A DNA stretch of 64,000 bases, from positions 6,248,001 through 6,312,000 of the forward strand of contig NC_013739.1 of NCBI RefSeq assembly GCF_000025265.1, given 5' to 3'. The translations under genes were made by a program, and so were the position numbers. The DNA comes from Conexibacter woesei DSM 14684 (GTDB lineage: Bacteria; Actinomycetota; Thermoleophilia; Solirubrobacterales; Solirubrobacteraceae). This document shows, in pieces, positions 37,430-47,800 of the stretch (positions are counted from its first letter, which is position 1; each line of letters opens with the position of its first letter). The notes below the pieces were generated by a model, which worked only from the letters and a program-made list of their open reading frames with translations, searched no databases and was not told where the DNA came from.

Positions 37430-37915
37430 GTGCAGACCGCCGTCCTGACGATCTCGACGACGCTCGCCCGCGGCGAGGGCGAGGACCGCTCCGGCGCCGA
37501 GCTGGAGCGGCTGGCGGCCGCGGCCGGCTGCGAGGTCGTCGCACGCGACCGCGTCACCGACGACCGCTCCGCGATCGCCTCGGTCCTGCGCGGCTACGCC
37601 AGCGAGCGGCTGCCGCTCGTCTTCACGACCGGCGGGACCGGCCTGACGCCCGACGACCACACGCCCGAGGCGACGCGCGACGTGATCGAGCGCGAGGCGC
37701 CCGGCTTCGCGGAGGCGCTGCGCGCCGAGTCGCTCAAGCACACGCCGTACGCGATGGCGTCGCGCGGGGTAAGCGGGATCGCCGGGCGCACGCTGATCGT
37801 CAACCTGCCCGGCAGCCCGAAGGCGATCGCCGAGCTGTTTCCCGTGCTGGCGCCGGTGCTGGAGCACGTCGTCGCCCAGCTGAGCCGCGAGGGTGGACGC
37901 AGCGCCCGCCATTGA
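37430..37915 (+). CDS. mog: Molybdopterin adenylyltransferase (MogA/MoaB-like)
   Basis: 161 residues. The MoCF_biosynth motif FTTGGTGLTPDDHTPEAT is clear, and the last third has LIVNLPGSPKA. It adenylates or inserts molybdate into the pterin. GTG 37430 has TAAGCT six bases before it, and the TAA of moaC is the first part of that hexamer. The 3' end overlaps ccmA by 23 bases, linking molybdopterin genes to the cytochrome c genes in one transcript. Confidence 0.92.
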   Translation: MQTAVLTISTTLARGEGEDRSGAELERLAAAAGCEVVARDRVTDDRSAIASVLRGYASERLPLVFTTGGTGLTPDDHTPEATRDVIEREAPGFAEALRAESLKHTPYAMASRGVSGIAGRTLIVNLPGSPKAIAELFPVLAPVLEHVVAQLSREGGRSARH

Positions 37916-38579
37916 GCTGCGCGACGTGGGGCGCCGCTACGGCGAGCGCTACGCGCTGCGCGACGTGTCCGTGACGGTACAGACGGGCGCGACGCTCGTC
38001 GTCTTCGGCCCCAACGGCGCGGGCAAGTCGACGCTGCTGCGCGTGCTCGCGACGCTGCTGCGGCCGCACGGCGGCGAGGTGACCGTGCTCGGCGAGTCGC
38101 TGCCGAGAAGAGACTGGGCGGTGCGCGGCAAGGTCGGTCTGCTGGCGCACGACGCGCTGTTGTACAGAGACCTCAGCGCACGCGAGAACCTGCGCTTCCA
38201 CGCCCGCCTGCACAAGGTCGACGAGGCGCGCGTCGAGGAGCTGCTGGAGCGCACGCGCCTGATCGGCCGCGCTGAGGACCCCGTCCGCACGCTCTCGCGC
38301 GGGCTGCTGCAGCGCGTCGCGGTCTGCCGCGCGATCCTGCACGACCCGCCGCTGCTGCTGCTCGACGAGCCGCGCGCGAACCTCGACCCGGCCGCCGCCG
38401 AGCTGATCGAGCCGCTGATCGGCCGCGCGAGCGGCCGTACGCGCGTGATCACCAGCCACGATCCGGCCGGCGGGCTGGCGGAGGCGGATGTCGCGCTCGG
38501 CCTGCGCGACGGCAGACCGGCGCTGCTGGCGGCGACCGGCGAAGTCGACGTGCGCGCCGTCGAGGAGCTGTACCGGTGA
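37893..38579 (+). CDS. ccmA: Heme exporter ATP-binding protein
   Basis: 228 residues. P-loop GPNGAGKST, signature LSRGLLQR (an altered LSGGQ), and Walker B LLLLDEPRANLDP are present. It is the ATPase of the CcmABC complex that supplies heme for cytochrome c maturation. GTG 37893 lies inside the mog frame. The ccmB start overlaps its stop as GTGA. Confidence 0.93.
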   Translation: MDAAPAIELRDVGRRYGERYALRDVSVTVQTGATLVVFGPNGAGKSTLLRVLATLLRPHGGEVTVLGESLPRRDWAVRGKVGLLAHDALLYRDLSARENLRFHARLHKVDEARVEELLERTRLIGRAEDPVRTLSRGLLQRVAVCRAILHDPPLLLLDEPRANLDPAAAELIEPLIGRASGRTRVITSHDPAGGLAEADVALGLRDGRPALLAATGEVDVRAVEELYR

Positions 38580-39247
38580 AGCCCACCATGGCGCTGCTGC
38601 GCAAGGATCTGCTGCTGGAGCGGCGCGCGCCGGAGTCGGTGCCCGCGATGCTGCTGTTCTCGATCACGACGTTCGTGCTGTTCCACTTCGGGCTCGGCAG
38701 AGACGCGGTCGAGGGCTCGCTGGCGGCCGGCGTGCTGCTCGTGACGATCCTCTTCGCCGCGGTCCTCGGCATCAACCGGCTGTTCGTCTCCGAGCAGGCG
38801 GAGGGTGGCTTCGACTCGGTCCTGCTGGCGCCGATCGACCGCACCGCGCTGTTCCTCGCGAAGGCGTGCGCGCTGTTCCTGTTCCTCGCGCTGGTCGAGC
38901 TGGTCGCCGTGCCGGCGTTCGCGATCCTGCTGCTCGGGCCGTCGCCGTGGGGCGCGCTGCCGGGCCTGATCGTCGTGCTGGCGCTCGTCAACGGGGCGCT
39001 CGCCGTCGTCGGCACGCTCGTCTCCGCGCTCGCGATTCGCACGCGCTCGCGCGACCTGATCGTGCCGATCGTCGCGCTGCCGCTGCTCGTCCCCGCCCTG
39101 ATCGCGGCGGCGCGCTGCTGCGCGCCATTGCTGGCCGAGGGCGGCGCGTCGTGGCCCGCTGCGAAGTGGCTGTTGGTACTCGGGCTCTATGATCTCGTCT
39201 TCGGGCTCCTCGCCTACGCCGTCTTCGATTTCCTCATGGAGGACTGA
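38576..39247 (+). CDS. ccmB: Heme exporter permease
   Basis: 223 residues with six membrane helices. LRKDLLLERRAPESVPAMLLFS at the N-terminus and LFVSEQAEGGFDSVLLAP in the second part match CcmB. Works with CcmA and CcmC to export heme. Its GTG overlaps ccmA by four bases (GTGA); the stop is four bases before ccmC. Confidence 0.93.
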   Translation: MKPTMALLRKDLLLERRAPESVPAMLLFSITTFVLFHFGLGRDAVEGSLAAGVLLVTILFAAVLGINRLFVSEQAEGGFDSVLLAPIDRTALFLAKACALFLFLALVELVAVPAFAILLLGPSPWGALPGLIVVLALVNGALAVVGTLVSALAIRTRSRDLIVPIVALPLLVPALIAAARCCAPLLAEGGASWPAAKWLLVLGLYDLVFGLLAYAVFDFLMED

Positions 39248-39251
39248 CCGC

Positions 39252-40049
39252 ATGTACGGGAAGGGGCTGCGGGCGCTCACGCTCGCCGCCCTCGCCGCCC
39301 TCACCGTGACGTTCGCGCTCGTCGTCTTCTACGCGCCGAACGACGCCGACCAGGGCTTCATCCAGAAGATCTTCTACCTCCACGTCCCGGTCGCGATCAT
39401 CACGCTGATCGCGTACGTGGTGGCCGGCGTGTTCGCGTTCAAGCACCTGCGCAGCGACGACCGGCGCTGGGACCTGCGCTCCTACGTGGTGATCCACATC
39501 GCGCTGATCTTCAACGTCATAGGCCTGATCAGCGGCGCGATCTGGGCGAAGGCGTCGTGGGGGCACTGGTGGGTCTGGGACGAGCCGACGCTCGTCTCGT
39601 TCCTGATCGTCTTCCTGCTCTACGCGACCTACCAGCCGCTGCGCTTCTCGATCGAGGATCCCGAGCGCCAGGCCCGCTACGCGTCGGTCTTCGCGATCAT
39701 GGCCGGCGCCTTCGTGCCGCTCAACTTCATGGCCGTGCGGATGGCGTCGAGCCTCGTCCATCCGCGCACGTTCGCGACCGCCGACGGCGGCATGCCGGGG
39801 CAGATGATGTTCGTCTTCCTCGTCTCGCTCGTCGCGATGGGCCTGTTGTTCGTGCTGATGGTCAAGTACGAGATCACCCAGAAGAACGCCACCTGGCAGC
39901 TGCGCGCGCTCAGACGCCGGCTGCTCGGCGACGACGCCGTCGCCCCGCTCGGGCGCAGCGCCGCGCCGACGATCGCCCCCGACGACCAGCCGAACGGCCG
40001 CAGCGCACCCAAGGCACCTTCCCCCGGACGCGAGGAGATCGCGACGTGA
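39252..40049 (+). CDS. ccmC: Cytochrome c maturation protein C (heme handling)
   Basis: 265 residues. The tryptophan-rich heme motif WGHWWVWDEPTL lies in the middle, with His residues flanking (IFYLHVP before it and SLVHPRTF after). Six membrane helices. It presents heme for attachment to CcmE, which is not in the window. The C-terminal tail of about 60 residues beyond the last helix is polar and longer than usual. Confidence 0.93.
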   Translation: MYGKGLRALTLAALAALTVTFALVVFYAPNDADQGFIQKIFYLHVPVAIITLIAYVVAGVFAFKHLRSDDRRWDLRSYVVIHIALIFNVIGLISGAIWAKASWGHWWVWDEPTLVSFLIVFLLYATYQPLRFSIEDPERQARYASVFAIMAGAFVPLNFMAVRMASSLVHPRTFATADGGMPGQMMFVFLVSLVAMGLLFVLMVKYEITQKNATWQLRALRRRLLGDDAVAPLGRSAAPTIAPDDQPNGRSAPKAPSPGREEIAT

Positions 40050-40255
40050 ACCCACTCGCCCTCCTCGCCGCCGCTCCCGCGGTGCCCTACGACAAGGCCG
40101 GCCGCTACGTCGCCGCCGCCTTCATCGTCTTCTTCGCGATCGTGCTGATCTACGTCGGGATCATGGCGACGAAGCTGCAACGGCTCGAGCGCGACCTCAG
40201 CGAGCTGAACGCCGCGCTCGACCGCCGCGACCACGAGCAGGACCCCGTCGCGTGA
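40046..40255 (+). CDS. ccmD: CcmD-like small membrane protein
   Basis: 69 residues with one membrane helix (AAAFIVFFAIVLIYVGIMATKL) followed by a charged helix (LERDLSELNAALD), as in CcmD, which releases holo-CcmE. GAGGAG precedes GTG 40046, which overlaps the ccmC stop (GTGA); the next gene, hemA, overlaps again. The call rests on position and topology more than on sequence identity. Confidence 0.78.
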   Translation: MNPLALLAAAPAVPYDKAGRYVAAAFIVFFAIVLIYVGIMATKLQRLERDLSELNAALDRRDHEQDPVA

Positions 40256-41592
40256 GCGAAGTGCTCGGCATCGGCGTCTCGCACAAGACCGCGCCGGTCG
40301 CGGTCCGCGAGCGGCTCGCGCTGACGCCCGGCAAGGTCGAGGCGTTCCTGCGCGACACGCTCGGCGTCGCCGACGTGCAGGAGGCCGTCGCGATATCGAC
40401 CTGCAACCGCACCGAGGTCTACGTCGTCGCGAGCGACCCGGTCGAGGCCGAGACGCGCGTGCTGGGGATGCTCGCGCGCAAGGCCGGCATCCGCCCGACC
40501 GAGCTGGCCGGCTCGATCTACGCGCTGCGCAACTGCGACGCCGCCCGCCACCTCTACCGCGTCACGAGCGGGCTGGAGTCGATGATCGTCGGCGAGGCCG
40601 AGGTGCAGGGCCAGGTCAAGCGCGCCTACGACGACGCGCTCGCGGCGCAGTCGACCGGGCCGCTGACCAACCACCTCTTCCGCGCCGCGCTCGCGACCGG
40701 CAAGCGCGTCCGCAGCGAGACGCGCCTCGGCGAGCGGCGGCTCAGCGTCTCCTCGATCGCCGCGGCGCTCGCGGCCGAGCAGCTGTCCGGGCTGGAGCGG
40801 CGCGAGGTGCTGCTCGTCGGCGCCGGCGAGACGAGCGAGCTGGCGGCGCGCGCGCTCGCCGACCACGGCGTCGAGGCGATCTTCGTCGCCAACCGCCGCC
40901 GCGACCGCGCGATCAGCCTCGCGCAGCGCTTCGGCGGCCAGGCGACGAGCTTCGACGCGCTGCCGCAGGAGCTGGAGCGCGCCGACGCCGTCATCTGCAC
41001 GACCTCCTCGCCGCACCCGATCCTCGAGGCCGAGGAGGTCGCGGCGGTGATGGACGCGCGCGACGGCCGCGCGCTGCTGATCATTGACCTCGCCGTCCCG
41101 CGCGACGTCGCCTCCGACGTGCGCCACGTGCCCGGCGTCGCGCTCTACAACGTCGACGACCTGCAGAGCGTCGTGCGGCGCAACCGCTCGGTCCGCCAGG
41201 TCGAGGCGCAGCACGCCGAGGGGATCGTCGAGGAGGAGATCCAGCGCTTCGCCGAGTGGCTCGGCTCGCTGGAGGTGCTGCCGACCGTCGGCGCGCTGCG
41301 GGCGCAGGGTCAGGCGATCGCGGAGCAGATCGTGCGCGAGAACGCCGGCCGCTGGGAGTCCGCCTCCGAGAAGGACCTCGAGCGCATCGAGGCGCTCGCG
41401 CAGGCGGTCGTCAACCGCATCCTGCACGAGCCGACCCTGCGGATGAAGGGCATGTCCGACGACCGCGTCCACCTGCGCATGCAGGTCGTGCGGGACCTGT
41501 TCGGGCTCGAGGACGTGCCGGAGGGGATCGAGGCGGAGCAGCCGCTCGCCGAGGTCCGCCAGCTGCGTCGTCGCGACGCGCCGCCGGCGTGA
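40252..41592 (+). CDS. hemA: Glutamyl-tRNA reductase
   Basis: 446 residues. Active-site Cys51 in ISTCNRTE; substrate domain GLESMIVGEAEVQGQVK; NADPH domain VLLVGAGETSELAARAL. First committed step of the C5 route to 5-aminolevulinate; glutamate-1-semialdehyde aminotransferase (hemL) and hemB are not nearby. GTG 40252 overlaps ccmD. Its placement in the ccm run ties heme supply to cytochrome c assembly. Confidence 0.97.
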   Translation: MSEVLGIGVSHKTAPVAVRERLALTPGKVEAFLRDTLGVADVQEAVAISTCNRTEVYVVASDPVEAETRVLGMLARKAGIRPTELAGSIYALRNCDAARHLYRVTSGLESMIVGEAEVQGQVKRAYDDALAAQSTGPLTNHLFRAALATGKRVRSETRLGERRLSVSSIAAALAAEQLSGLERREVLLVGAGETSELAARALADHGVEAIFVANRRRDRAISLAQRFGGQATSFDALPQELERADAVICTTSSPHPILEAEEVAAVMDARDGRALLIIDLAVPRDVASDVRHVPGVALYNVDDLQSVVRRNRSVRQVEAQHAEGIVEEEIQRFAEWLGSLEVLPTVGALRAQGQAIAEQIVRENAGRWESASEKDLERIEALAQAVVNRILHEPTLRMKGMSDDRVHLRMQVVRDLFGLEDVPEGIEAEQPLAEVRQLRRRDAPPA

Positions 41593-42533
41593 GCGTCCTG
41601 CGCATCGGCACGCGCGCCAGCGCGCTCGCGCTGGTGCAGGCCGAGCACGTCGCGAGCCTGCTGCGCGACGGCGGCGCGCAGGTCGAGGTCATCCCGATCA
41701 CCACGAGCGGCGACCGCGGCAGACTGCTCGGCGACAAGTCGCGCTGGGTCAAGGAGCTGGAGGCGGCGCTGCTCGCCGACGAGGTCGACGTCGCGGTCCA
41801 CTCGGCCAAGGACGTCCCGGCGGAGCTGCCGGACGGCTTCGTGCTCGCGGGCGTCCCGGCGCGCGCCGACGCGCGCGACGCGCTCTGCGGCGCCGCGTCG
41901 CTGGAGCAGCTGCCGGACGGCGCCGTCGTCGGCACGAGCAGCCTGCGCCGCGCCGCCGAGCTGCGGGCGCTGCGGCCGGACCTCGGCGTCGTCGCGCTGC
42001 GCGGCAACGTCGACACGCGCCTGCGCAAGCTCGCCGACGGCCAGGCCGCAGCGATCGTGCTCGCGGTCGCAGGGCTGGAGCGGCTCGATCGCGGCGCCGC
42101 GATCGGCGCCGTGCTCGACCAACTCGTGCCGGCGCCCGGCCAGGGCGCGCTCGCGCTGGAGACCCGTGCCGACGACGACCGCGCACGCGCGGCAGCCGCC
42201 GCGATCACCGACGCCGACGCAGCCGCGTGCCTCGCCGCCGAGCGCGCGCTCGTGCGCCGGCTCGGCGCCACCTGCCACACCCCGCTCGGCGCGCACGCCG
42301 TGCGGACCGCCGACGGCGGGCTGCGGCTGCGCTCGTTCGTCGGCCTGCCGGACGGCTCGGCGTGGCTGCGCGACGAGCTGAGCGCCGCCGCCGGGATCGA
42401 CCCGGAGACGTTCGGCGTAGCCGCCGGGACGCGCTTGCTCGCGGCCGGCGCGGCCGAGCTGCTGGCGCGCGCCGAGCAGGCGGGGGCGGGCTCGCCGCCG
42501 CCCGCGAGCACGCCGGAAGGAGTGCCGCTGTGA
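41589..42533 (+). CDS. hemC: Porphobilinogen deaminase
   Basis: 314 residues. Motifs KSRWVKELEAALLADEVDVAVHS and GTSSLRRAAELRALRPDLGVVALRGNVDTRLRKL are split here by short variable stretches; the dipyrromethane-cofactor Cys is in GATCHTPLG near residue 228. It builds hydroxymethylbilane from four porphobilinogens. GTG 41589 overlaps the hemA stop. A Pro/Ser-rich C-terminal tail of about 25 residues precedes the next overlap. Confidence 0.96.
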   Translation: MSVLRIGTRASALALVQAEHVASLLRDGGAQVEVIPITTSGDRGRLLGDKSRWVKELEAALLADEVDVAVHSAKDVPAELPDGFVLAGVPARADARDALCGAASLEQLPDGAVVGTSSLRRAAELRALRPDLGVVALRGNVDTRLRKLADGQAAAIVLAVAGLERLDRGAAIGAVLDQLVPAPGQGALALETRADDDRARAAAAAITDADAAACLAAERALVRRLGATCHTPLGAHAVRTADGGLRLRSFVGLPDGSAWLRDELSAAAGIDPETFGVAAGTRLLAAGAAELLARAEQAGAGSPPPASTPEGVPL

Positions 42534-44008
42534 CCGTCCACCTCGTCGGCGCCGGTCCCGGCGACCCGGGTCTGCTGACGGCGCGCGCGCTGGAGCTGAT
42601 CGCCGCCGCCGACACGATCCTCTACGACCGCCTGATCCCCGTGACCGCGCTCGACGGCGCCCGCGCGGACGCCGAGCTGATCTACGTCGGCAAGGAGGGA
42701 CGCGGGCCGTCGATGCCGCAGGAGGAGATCGACCGGCTGCTGGTCGCGCACGGCTCGGCCGGCAAGCTCGTCGTGCGGCTGAAGGGCGGCGACCCGTTCG
42801 TGTTCGGACGCGGCGGCGAGGAGGCGCTCGTGCTGCGCGCCGCCGGGATCGCGTTCGAGGTCGTCCCGGGCGTCACGTCCGGGGTCGCGGCTCCCGCATA
42901 CGCCGGCATCCCCGTCACCCACCGCGACCGCTCCAGCGCCGTCGCGCTGATCACCGGCCACGAGGACCCGGCGAAGCCGGAGTCGGCGATCGACTGGCCG
43001 GCCCTGGCCGGCTTCCCCGGCACGCTCGTCTTCTACATGGGCGTCAAGCAGCTGCCGCGGATCGCCGAGCAGCTGATCGCCGGCGGCCGTGCGCCGGACG
43101 AGCCCGCGGCCGTGATCGAGCGCGGCACACTGCCGCGCCAGCGGACCGTCGTCGCGACGCTCGCGACGATCGCCGAGACAGCCGCCGCGGAGGAGATCAG
43201 ACCGCCGTCGATCACGCTCGTCGGCCCCGTCGCCGCGCTGCGCGGCGAGGGGCTGCGCTGGTTCGAGGAGCGGCCGCTGGCCGGTCGCACCGTCGCCGTC
43301 ACGCGGGCGCGAGCGCAGGCCAGCGGGCTGGCGGCACGGCTGCGCGCGCTCGGCGCCGACGCGCTGGAGACGCCGGCGATTCGGATCGTCCCGGTCGACC
43401 CGGGCGTGGCGCTCGATCCCAGCGGCTACGACCTCGTCTGCCTGACGTCCCCCAACGGCGTCGCAAAGCTGTTCGAGCGGCTTGCGGCCGGCGGACGTGA
43501 CGCGCGCGCGCTGGCCGGCGCGCGGATCGCCGCGATCGGCCCCGGCACGGCGCGGGCACTGCGCGAGCACGGCGTGATCGCCGACGTCGTGCCGGAGCGG
43601 TTCGTCGCCGAGGCGCTCGTCGAAGCGCTGGCGGACGTCCCGGTCAGCCGCGCGCTCGTCGCCCGCGCCCGCGTCGCCCGCGACGTGCTGCCGGACGCGC
43701 TGCGCGCTCGCGGCGCCGAGGTCGACGTCGTCGAGCTCTACGAGACGGTCGCGGAGCCGCTCGGCGACGACGCGCGCGGCGCGGCGCGCGCGGCCGACTA
43801 CGTGACGTTCACCTCGTCCTCGACGGTGCGCTTCTTCCTCGACGCGCTCGGCGGCGCGGACGGGCTCGGCGAGCGGACACGAATCGTCTCGATCGGCCCG
43901 GTCACGAGCGCGACGCTGCGCGAGCTGGGGCTCGAGCCGCACGTCGAGGCGGCGCAGCACGACGTCGACGGCCTGGTGGCGGCGCTGCGAGCGGACGCGG
44001 CGTCGTGA
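42530..44008 (+). CDS. Uroporphyrinogen-III methyltransferase / uroporphyrinogen-III synthase fusion
   Basis: 492 residues. The N-terminal half is the SAM-dependent methyltransferase CobA/SumT: HLVGAGPGDPGLLT, VRLKGGDPFVFGRG, GVTSGVAAPAYAGIPVTHR. From about residue 250 comes HemD: GRTVAVTRARAQASGLAARL and VTFTSSSTVRFFLDAL. The bifunctional protein both closes uroporphyrinogen III and sends it to siroheme or B12. The N-terminal methyltransferase makes precorrin-2 for the dehydrogenase at 34945-35682. GGAAGGAG precedes GTG 42530. Confidence 0.95.
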   Translation: MTVHLVGAGPGDPGLLTARALELIAAADTILYDRLIPVTALDGARADAELIYVGKEGRGPSMPQEEIDRLLVAHGSAGKLVVRLKGGDPFVFGRGGEEALVLRAAGIAFEVVPGVTSGVAAPAYAGIPVTHRDRSSAVALITGHEDPAKPESAIDWPALAGFPGTLVFYMGVKQLPRIAEQLIAGGRAPDEPAAVIERGTLPRQRTVVATLATIAETAAAEEIRPPSITLVGPVAALRGEGLRWFEERPLAGRTVAVTRARAQASGLAARLRALGADALETPAIRIVPVDPGVALDPSGYDLVCLTSPNGVAKLFERLAAGGRDARALAGARIAAIGPGTARALREHGVIADVVPERFVAEALVEALADVPVSRALVARARVARDVLPDALRARGAEVDVVELYETVAEPLGDDARGAARAADYVTFTSSSTVRFFLDALGGADGLGERTRIVSIGPVTSATLRELGLEPHVEAAQHDVDGLVAALRADAAS

Positions 44009-44715
44009 GCGGCGCACTCGGCCATCCGCGCCTCCACCACCGCTCGATCGGCTCGACCAACGCCCGCGCGCAGGAGCTGGCAGTCACGGGAGCGCCGCAC
44101 GGCACAGTCGTGACCGCGCGTGAGCAGACGGCCGGGCGCGGACGCCAGGGCCGCGCGTGGACGACCCCGCCCGGCACGGCACTGGCGGTCTCCGTCGTGC
44201 TGCGCGACCCGCCGCCGCTGCTGACGCTGGCAGCCGCGCTCGCCGTCGCCGACGTCGCCGTCGCGCTCGACCGCGAGCGGCGCGAGCCGGCGATCAAGTG
44301 GCCCAACGACGTCTTGCTCGACGGGCGCAAGGTCGCCGGGATCCTCGCCGAGGGAAGGCTCCAGGAAGGCTGGGCGGTGCTCGGGATCGGCCTCAACGTC
44401 GCGGTCGACCCGGCGGCGCTGCCACCGGAGGTGCGCGAGCGGGCGACGACGCTCAGCCGCGACCCGGCCGAGCTGGAGCGCGCGCTGGAGCTGCTGCTCG
44501 AAGCGCTGGGGCGCTGGCTCGACGTCGGCGACGAGGATCTGCTGGCCGCCTACCGCGCGCGCGACGCGCTGCTGGGCCGGCCGATCGACTGGAGCGGCGG
44601 ACACGGCACCGCCGCGGGGATAGCCGACGACGGCCGCCTGCGGATCCGCACCGGCACGGGCGACGAGGTGCTGCTCGACGCCGGCGAGGTGCACCTCGGC
44701 GCACTGCCGCGCTGA
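44005..44715 (+). CDS. birA: Biotin-protein ligase
   Basis: 236 residues. The BirA motif TAGRGRQGRAW and KWPNDVLLDGRKVAGILAE are present, with GIGLNV following. There is no N-terminal helix-turn-helix, so it is a ligase without a repressor domain. It is the last gene of the ccm-hem unit, joined by GTGA to hemD. Its connection to heme genes is probably only transcriptional. Confidence 0.95.
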   Translation: MSGALGHPRLHHRSIGSTNARAQELAVTGAPHGTVVTAREQTAGRGRQGRAWTTPPGTALAVSVVLRDPPPLLTLAAALAVADVAVALDRERREPAIKWPNDVLLDGRKVAGILAEGRLQEGWAVLGIGLNVAVDPAALPPEVRERATTLSRDPAELERALELLLEALGRWLDVGDEDLLAAYRARDALLGRPIDWSGGHGTAAGIADDGRLRIRTGTGDEVLLDAGEVHLGALPR

Positions 44716-44792
44716 AGCGACCGCGCACTCCGGCAGCCGCGCTGATCCGCGGCCGCGCTTCTCGCTTCCGCCGACCGCGCTCCTCGCGTCCA

Positions 44793-44812
44793 CCGCGCGC
44801 GCTTGTGCGCGG
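44793..44812. terminator. GC-rich hairpin between convergent genes
   Basis: CCGCGC and GCGCGG are six-base arms around an eight-base loop, between the convergent ends of birA and the helicase. No T-run follows, so it is at best a weak or Rho-type stop. Confidence 0.25.
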
Positions 44813-44837
44813 CGGCGCTCCCGCTCCTGCCGCCGCG

Positions 44838-47800
44838 CTACTCCGCGGCGGCGGCGCTTCTGGCTCTCGCGGCTCTTCTCGCTCTGGCGGCGGGTCTTCT
44901 GGCTCTCGCCGCAGCTCTTCTGGCCGCTGCCGCAGGTCTTCTCGCCGCCGCGCCTCTCGCCGCGGCCGCTCTTCTAGCGGCGGCGGGTCTTCTCGCCGCC
45001 GCGTGTCTTCTCGCCGCCGGTCGTCTCGCTCTCGCCGCCGCACTTCTGGCAGCCGCCGAGGGTCTTCTCGCGCTCGCCGCCGCGGCTCTCGCGGCAACCG
45101 CTCTCCTGGCGACAGCCGCCGCTCTCGGCGCCGCCGCTCTTCTCGCGGCCGCCGCGCTTCTCGCGCCGACGGCTCTCGCTCTCGGCGCTCTCGCGGCTCT
45201 GGCCTGCGGCGCTCTTCTCGCTCTTCTCGCTCTCGGCGGCGGTATCGCCGGCCTCGCCGTGCCGTTGTCGCCGGCGGCGGCGCGCACAGCGTCGGCGGCA
45301 GCCGTGACCGCGTCGATCGCCGTCGCGGCGGTGCGGCGCCCGCGCGGGCGCTGCAGCTCCTCGACAACCGACGGCACCAGCTCCAGCTGGTGATCGGCAG
45401 CGTCGGCGGCAGCGCTGCGCGCTCTCGCCGCTCTCCTGCCCCTCGCGCCCCTGCCGGCGGCGGCAGCTCTCGTGCCCGTGGCGGATCTTCTGGCGGCGGC
45501 CGATCTCCTGCCCGCGGCGCGTCTCGCCCGCGAGGCGGCGACCGGCGCGACCGCGACGAGCGGCGCCGGTTCCGGCTCCGTCTGCAGCGTCGGCACGGCT
45601 TCCGCCTGCTCGACCACGGCCGCCGCGAGTATCTCGTTTCTCGGTGTCTCGGCACCGGCGACCTCGTCGCCGTCCGTCGCGGCCGCACTTGCGTCGCGCG
45701 AGGAGCGCTGCGACCCAGCCGCGTCCTGCGCTTGCGCCGTCGCGCCGTCCGCGGCCGCACGGCGGCCGCGGCCGCCGCGGCGTCTGCGTGAGCCGCGTCT
45801 GGAGCGGGCAGGGGCCTCGTCGCCGCTCGTCGGCGCGCCCAGCGCCTCGTCGAGCACCGCGGAGTCCGGCCCGTCCCCGTCGACGGCCTCGGTCGCCGCC
45901 GCGGTCGCGGCGAGCTGCTCCTCAGGCGCGGCGCCCTCCTTCGCACCCTTGCGGCGGCGGCGCGCGCCGCGCGAGCGACGGCCTCTGGGGAAGTTCCTCA
46001 ACAGCTCGCGGGCGAGCGCGGACGGCTTGCGGGCCATCCTCGTGCGCGCGCCGCGGAGCGCCTCCTCCGCCTCCGGCGTGTGCGCCAGCGCGGCGGCGAG
46101 CAGCGCGGCGGAGAGGCGGCGGTCCTGTCTGCGCGAGGCGTGCACCAGCCTACGGGCGTTGCGCGCGTGCGCCCCGCCGGAGGAGTTGACGAGCAGGCCG
46201 AGCAGGCGCTTGGTCTCGGGCCAGCGCTGCACGGCGTACTCCTCGTGCACCTCACGCGTGTACTCGGCCATCCGCCAGATCCACGCGTTCGCTTGGTCCC
46301 TACGGCCAATCCTCTTCTCGGCGAGCGCCTGAAGCATGATCTTGACGCCCTCGCGCCGCTCGTCGCGGGGCCACGTCGCCATCAGGTCGATCGCCTGGTC
46401 GAACGCCTCCGCATCCCTCGCGGCGGCGATCTCCTGGAGCGCCCTCAGTCGCAGCTGCGCGTTGCGGTTGCGCTCGACCGCCGTGATCAGGAAGCGCCGC
46501 TTGAGGTCGCCCTGGCGGTCGAAGTGGAGCATCGCTTTCGCGCGGCGCCAGCCGTTGGGCGCGACGCGCGCGCCCGCGAGCGCGGACCAGACGTGCTGCT
46601 CGCCGTAGTCGAGGTGGTCGACGGCGATCCGCCACAGCTCGCGCTCGAAGACCTCGGCGCGGCGGTCGGGATCGGGCGTCACCGGCAGCACGCGGCGCTC
46701 GACGCGCACGCGCCGGCCGCGCCCGCGGCGGACCGGGCCGACGACGATCGCGCCACCGCGGTAGACGTCGCGGTCGAGCAGCGAGTGAAGCGTGACGACA
46801 GCCTCGTCGTGCTTGGTCGCAGGGTGGACGAAGTCGACGACGATGCCGGCCTCCTTCCCCTGCTGCCGGCGCGTGACGCGGCCGACGCGCTGCTGGTAGA
46901 TGCGCTTGGAGGCCGTCGGCGCGAGGTGCATGCAGACCGTCGCGCGCGGGGAGTTCCAGCCCTCCGCGAGCAGCTGCGCGTTGATCAGCACGTCGATCCG
47001 GCCGCGCTCGTAGTCGGCGAGGATCCGCGCCAGCTCGCGCTTGGGCGTCTCGCCCGAGACCGCCTGCGCCTTCATGCCGACGTCGCGGAACGCCTGCGCG
47101 ACGTTGTAGGCGTGGCGCACGCCGGCGGTGTAGACGACGCCCGGGACGTTGTTGAAGCGCGATCTGTAGAGGTCGGCGATCGCGAGGTTGAACGGCAGCT
47201 GATCGAGCAGCTCGGCCAGCATCTCCTGATCGAACTCGGTGTCGACCTCGCCGCGCCGCAGCGGCACCTTCGCGATCGTGCGGACGCCCGGACCGGGCGG
47301 GATGCGGATGCAGCGCAGCGGCGAGATGACGCCGCGGCGGGCGGCCTGCGCGAGGTCGAAGCGCGACGTCTGCGTCGGGAACAGGTCGGTGACGTGGCGG
47401 GCGATCAGCGCGCCCGTCGCGGTCATGCCGACGAAGACCGGGCCGGCCCACTTGCGGATCGACGCGCTCGTCTTCTCGCCAAGCGCCGTGTGCGCCTCGT
47501 CGCAGATGACGATCGTGTAGGCGTCAGAGATCTTGCCGGCGTTGCGGACGAACCACTGGTAGGTCTCGACCGTGACCGGGCCCCTCGCGCTGTCCTGGCC
47601 CGCGAGCAGCGGCGCCGATATGCGGTTGGCGTAGCCGCGCTCTCTCAGCTCGCCGTGGAACTGGTCGACGAGGTTGCGGCGGTGGGTCAGGATCAGCACG
47701 CCGCCGGTGCGCGACGCCTCGACGAAGCCGAGTGCGGCGACCGTCTTGCCGGCACCGGTCGCGTGCTCGAACCAGAAGCGGCGGGCGGCGTTGGGATCCT

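Noticed and set aside
44803-45393. Plus-strand Leu/Ala-rich frame that looks like a membrane protein
   Set aside because: It is the complement of the Ala/Arg tail of the helicase. The tail frame continues a real gene; the membrane-like text is forced by the repeats.
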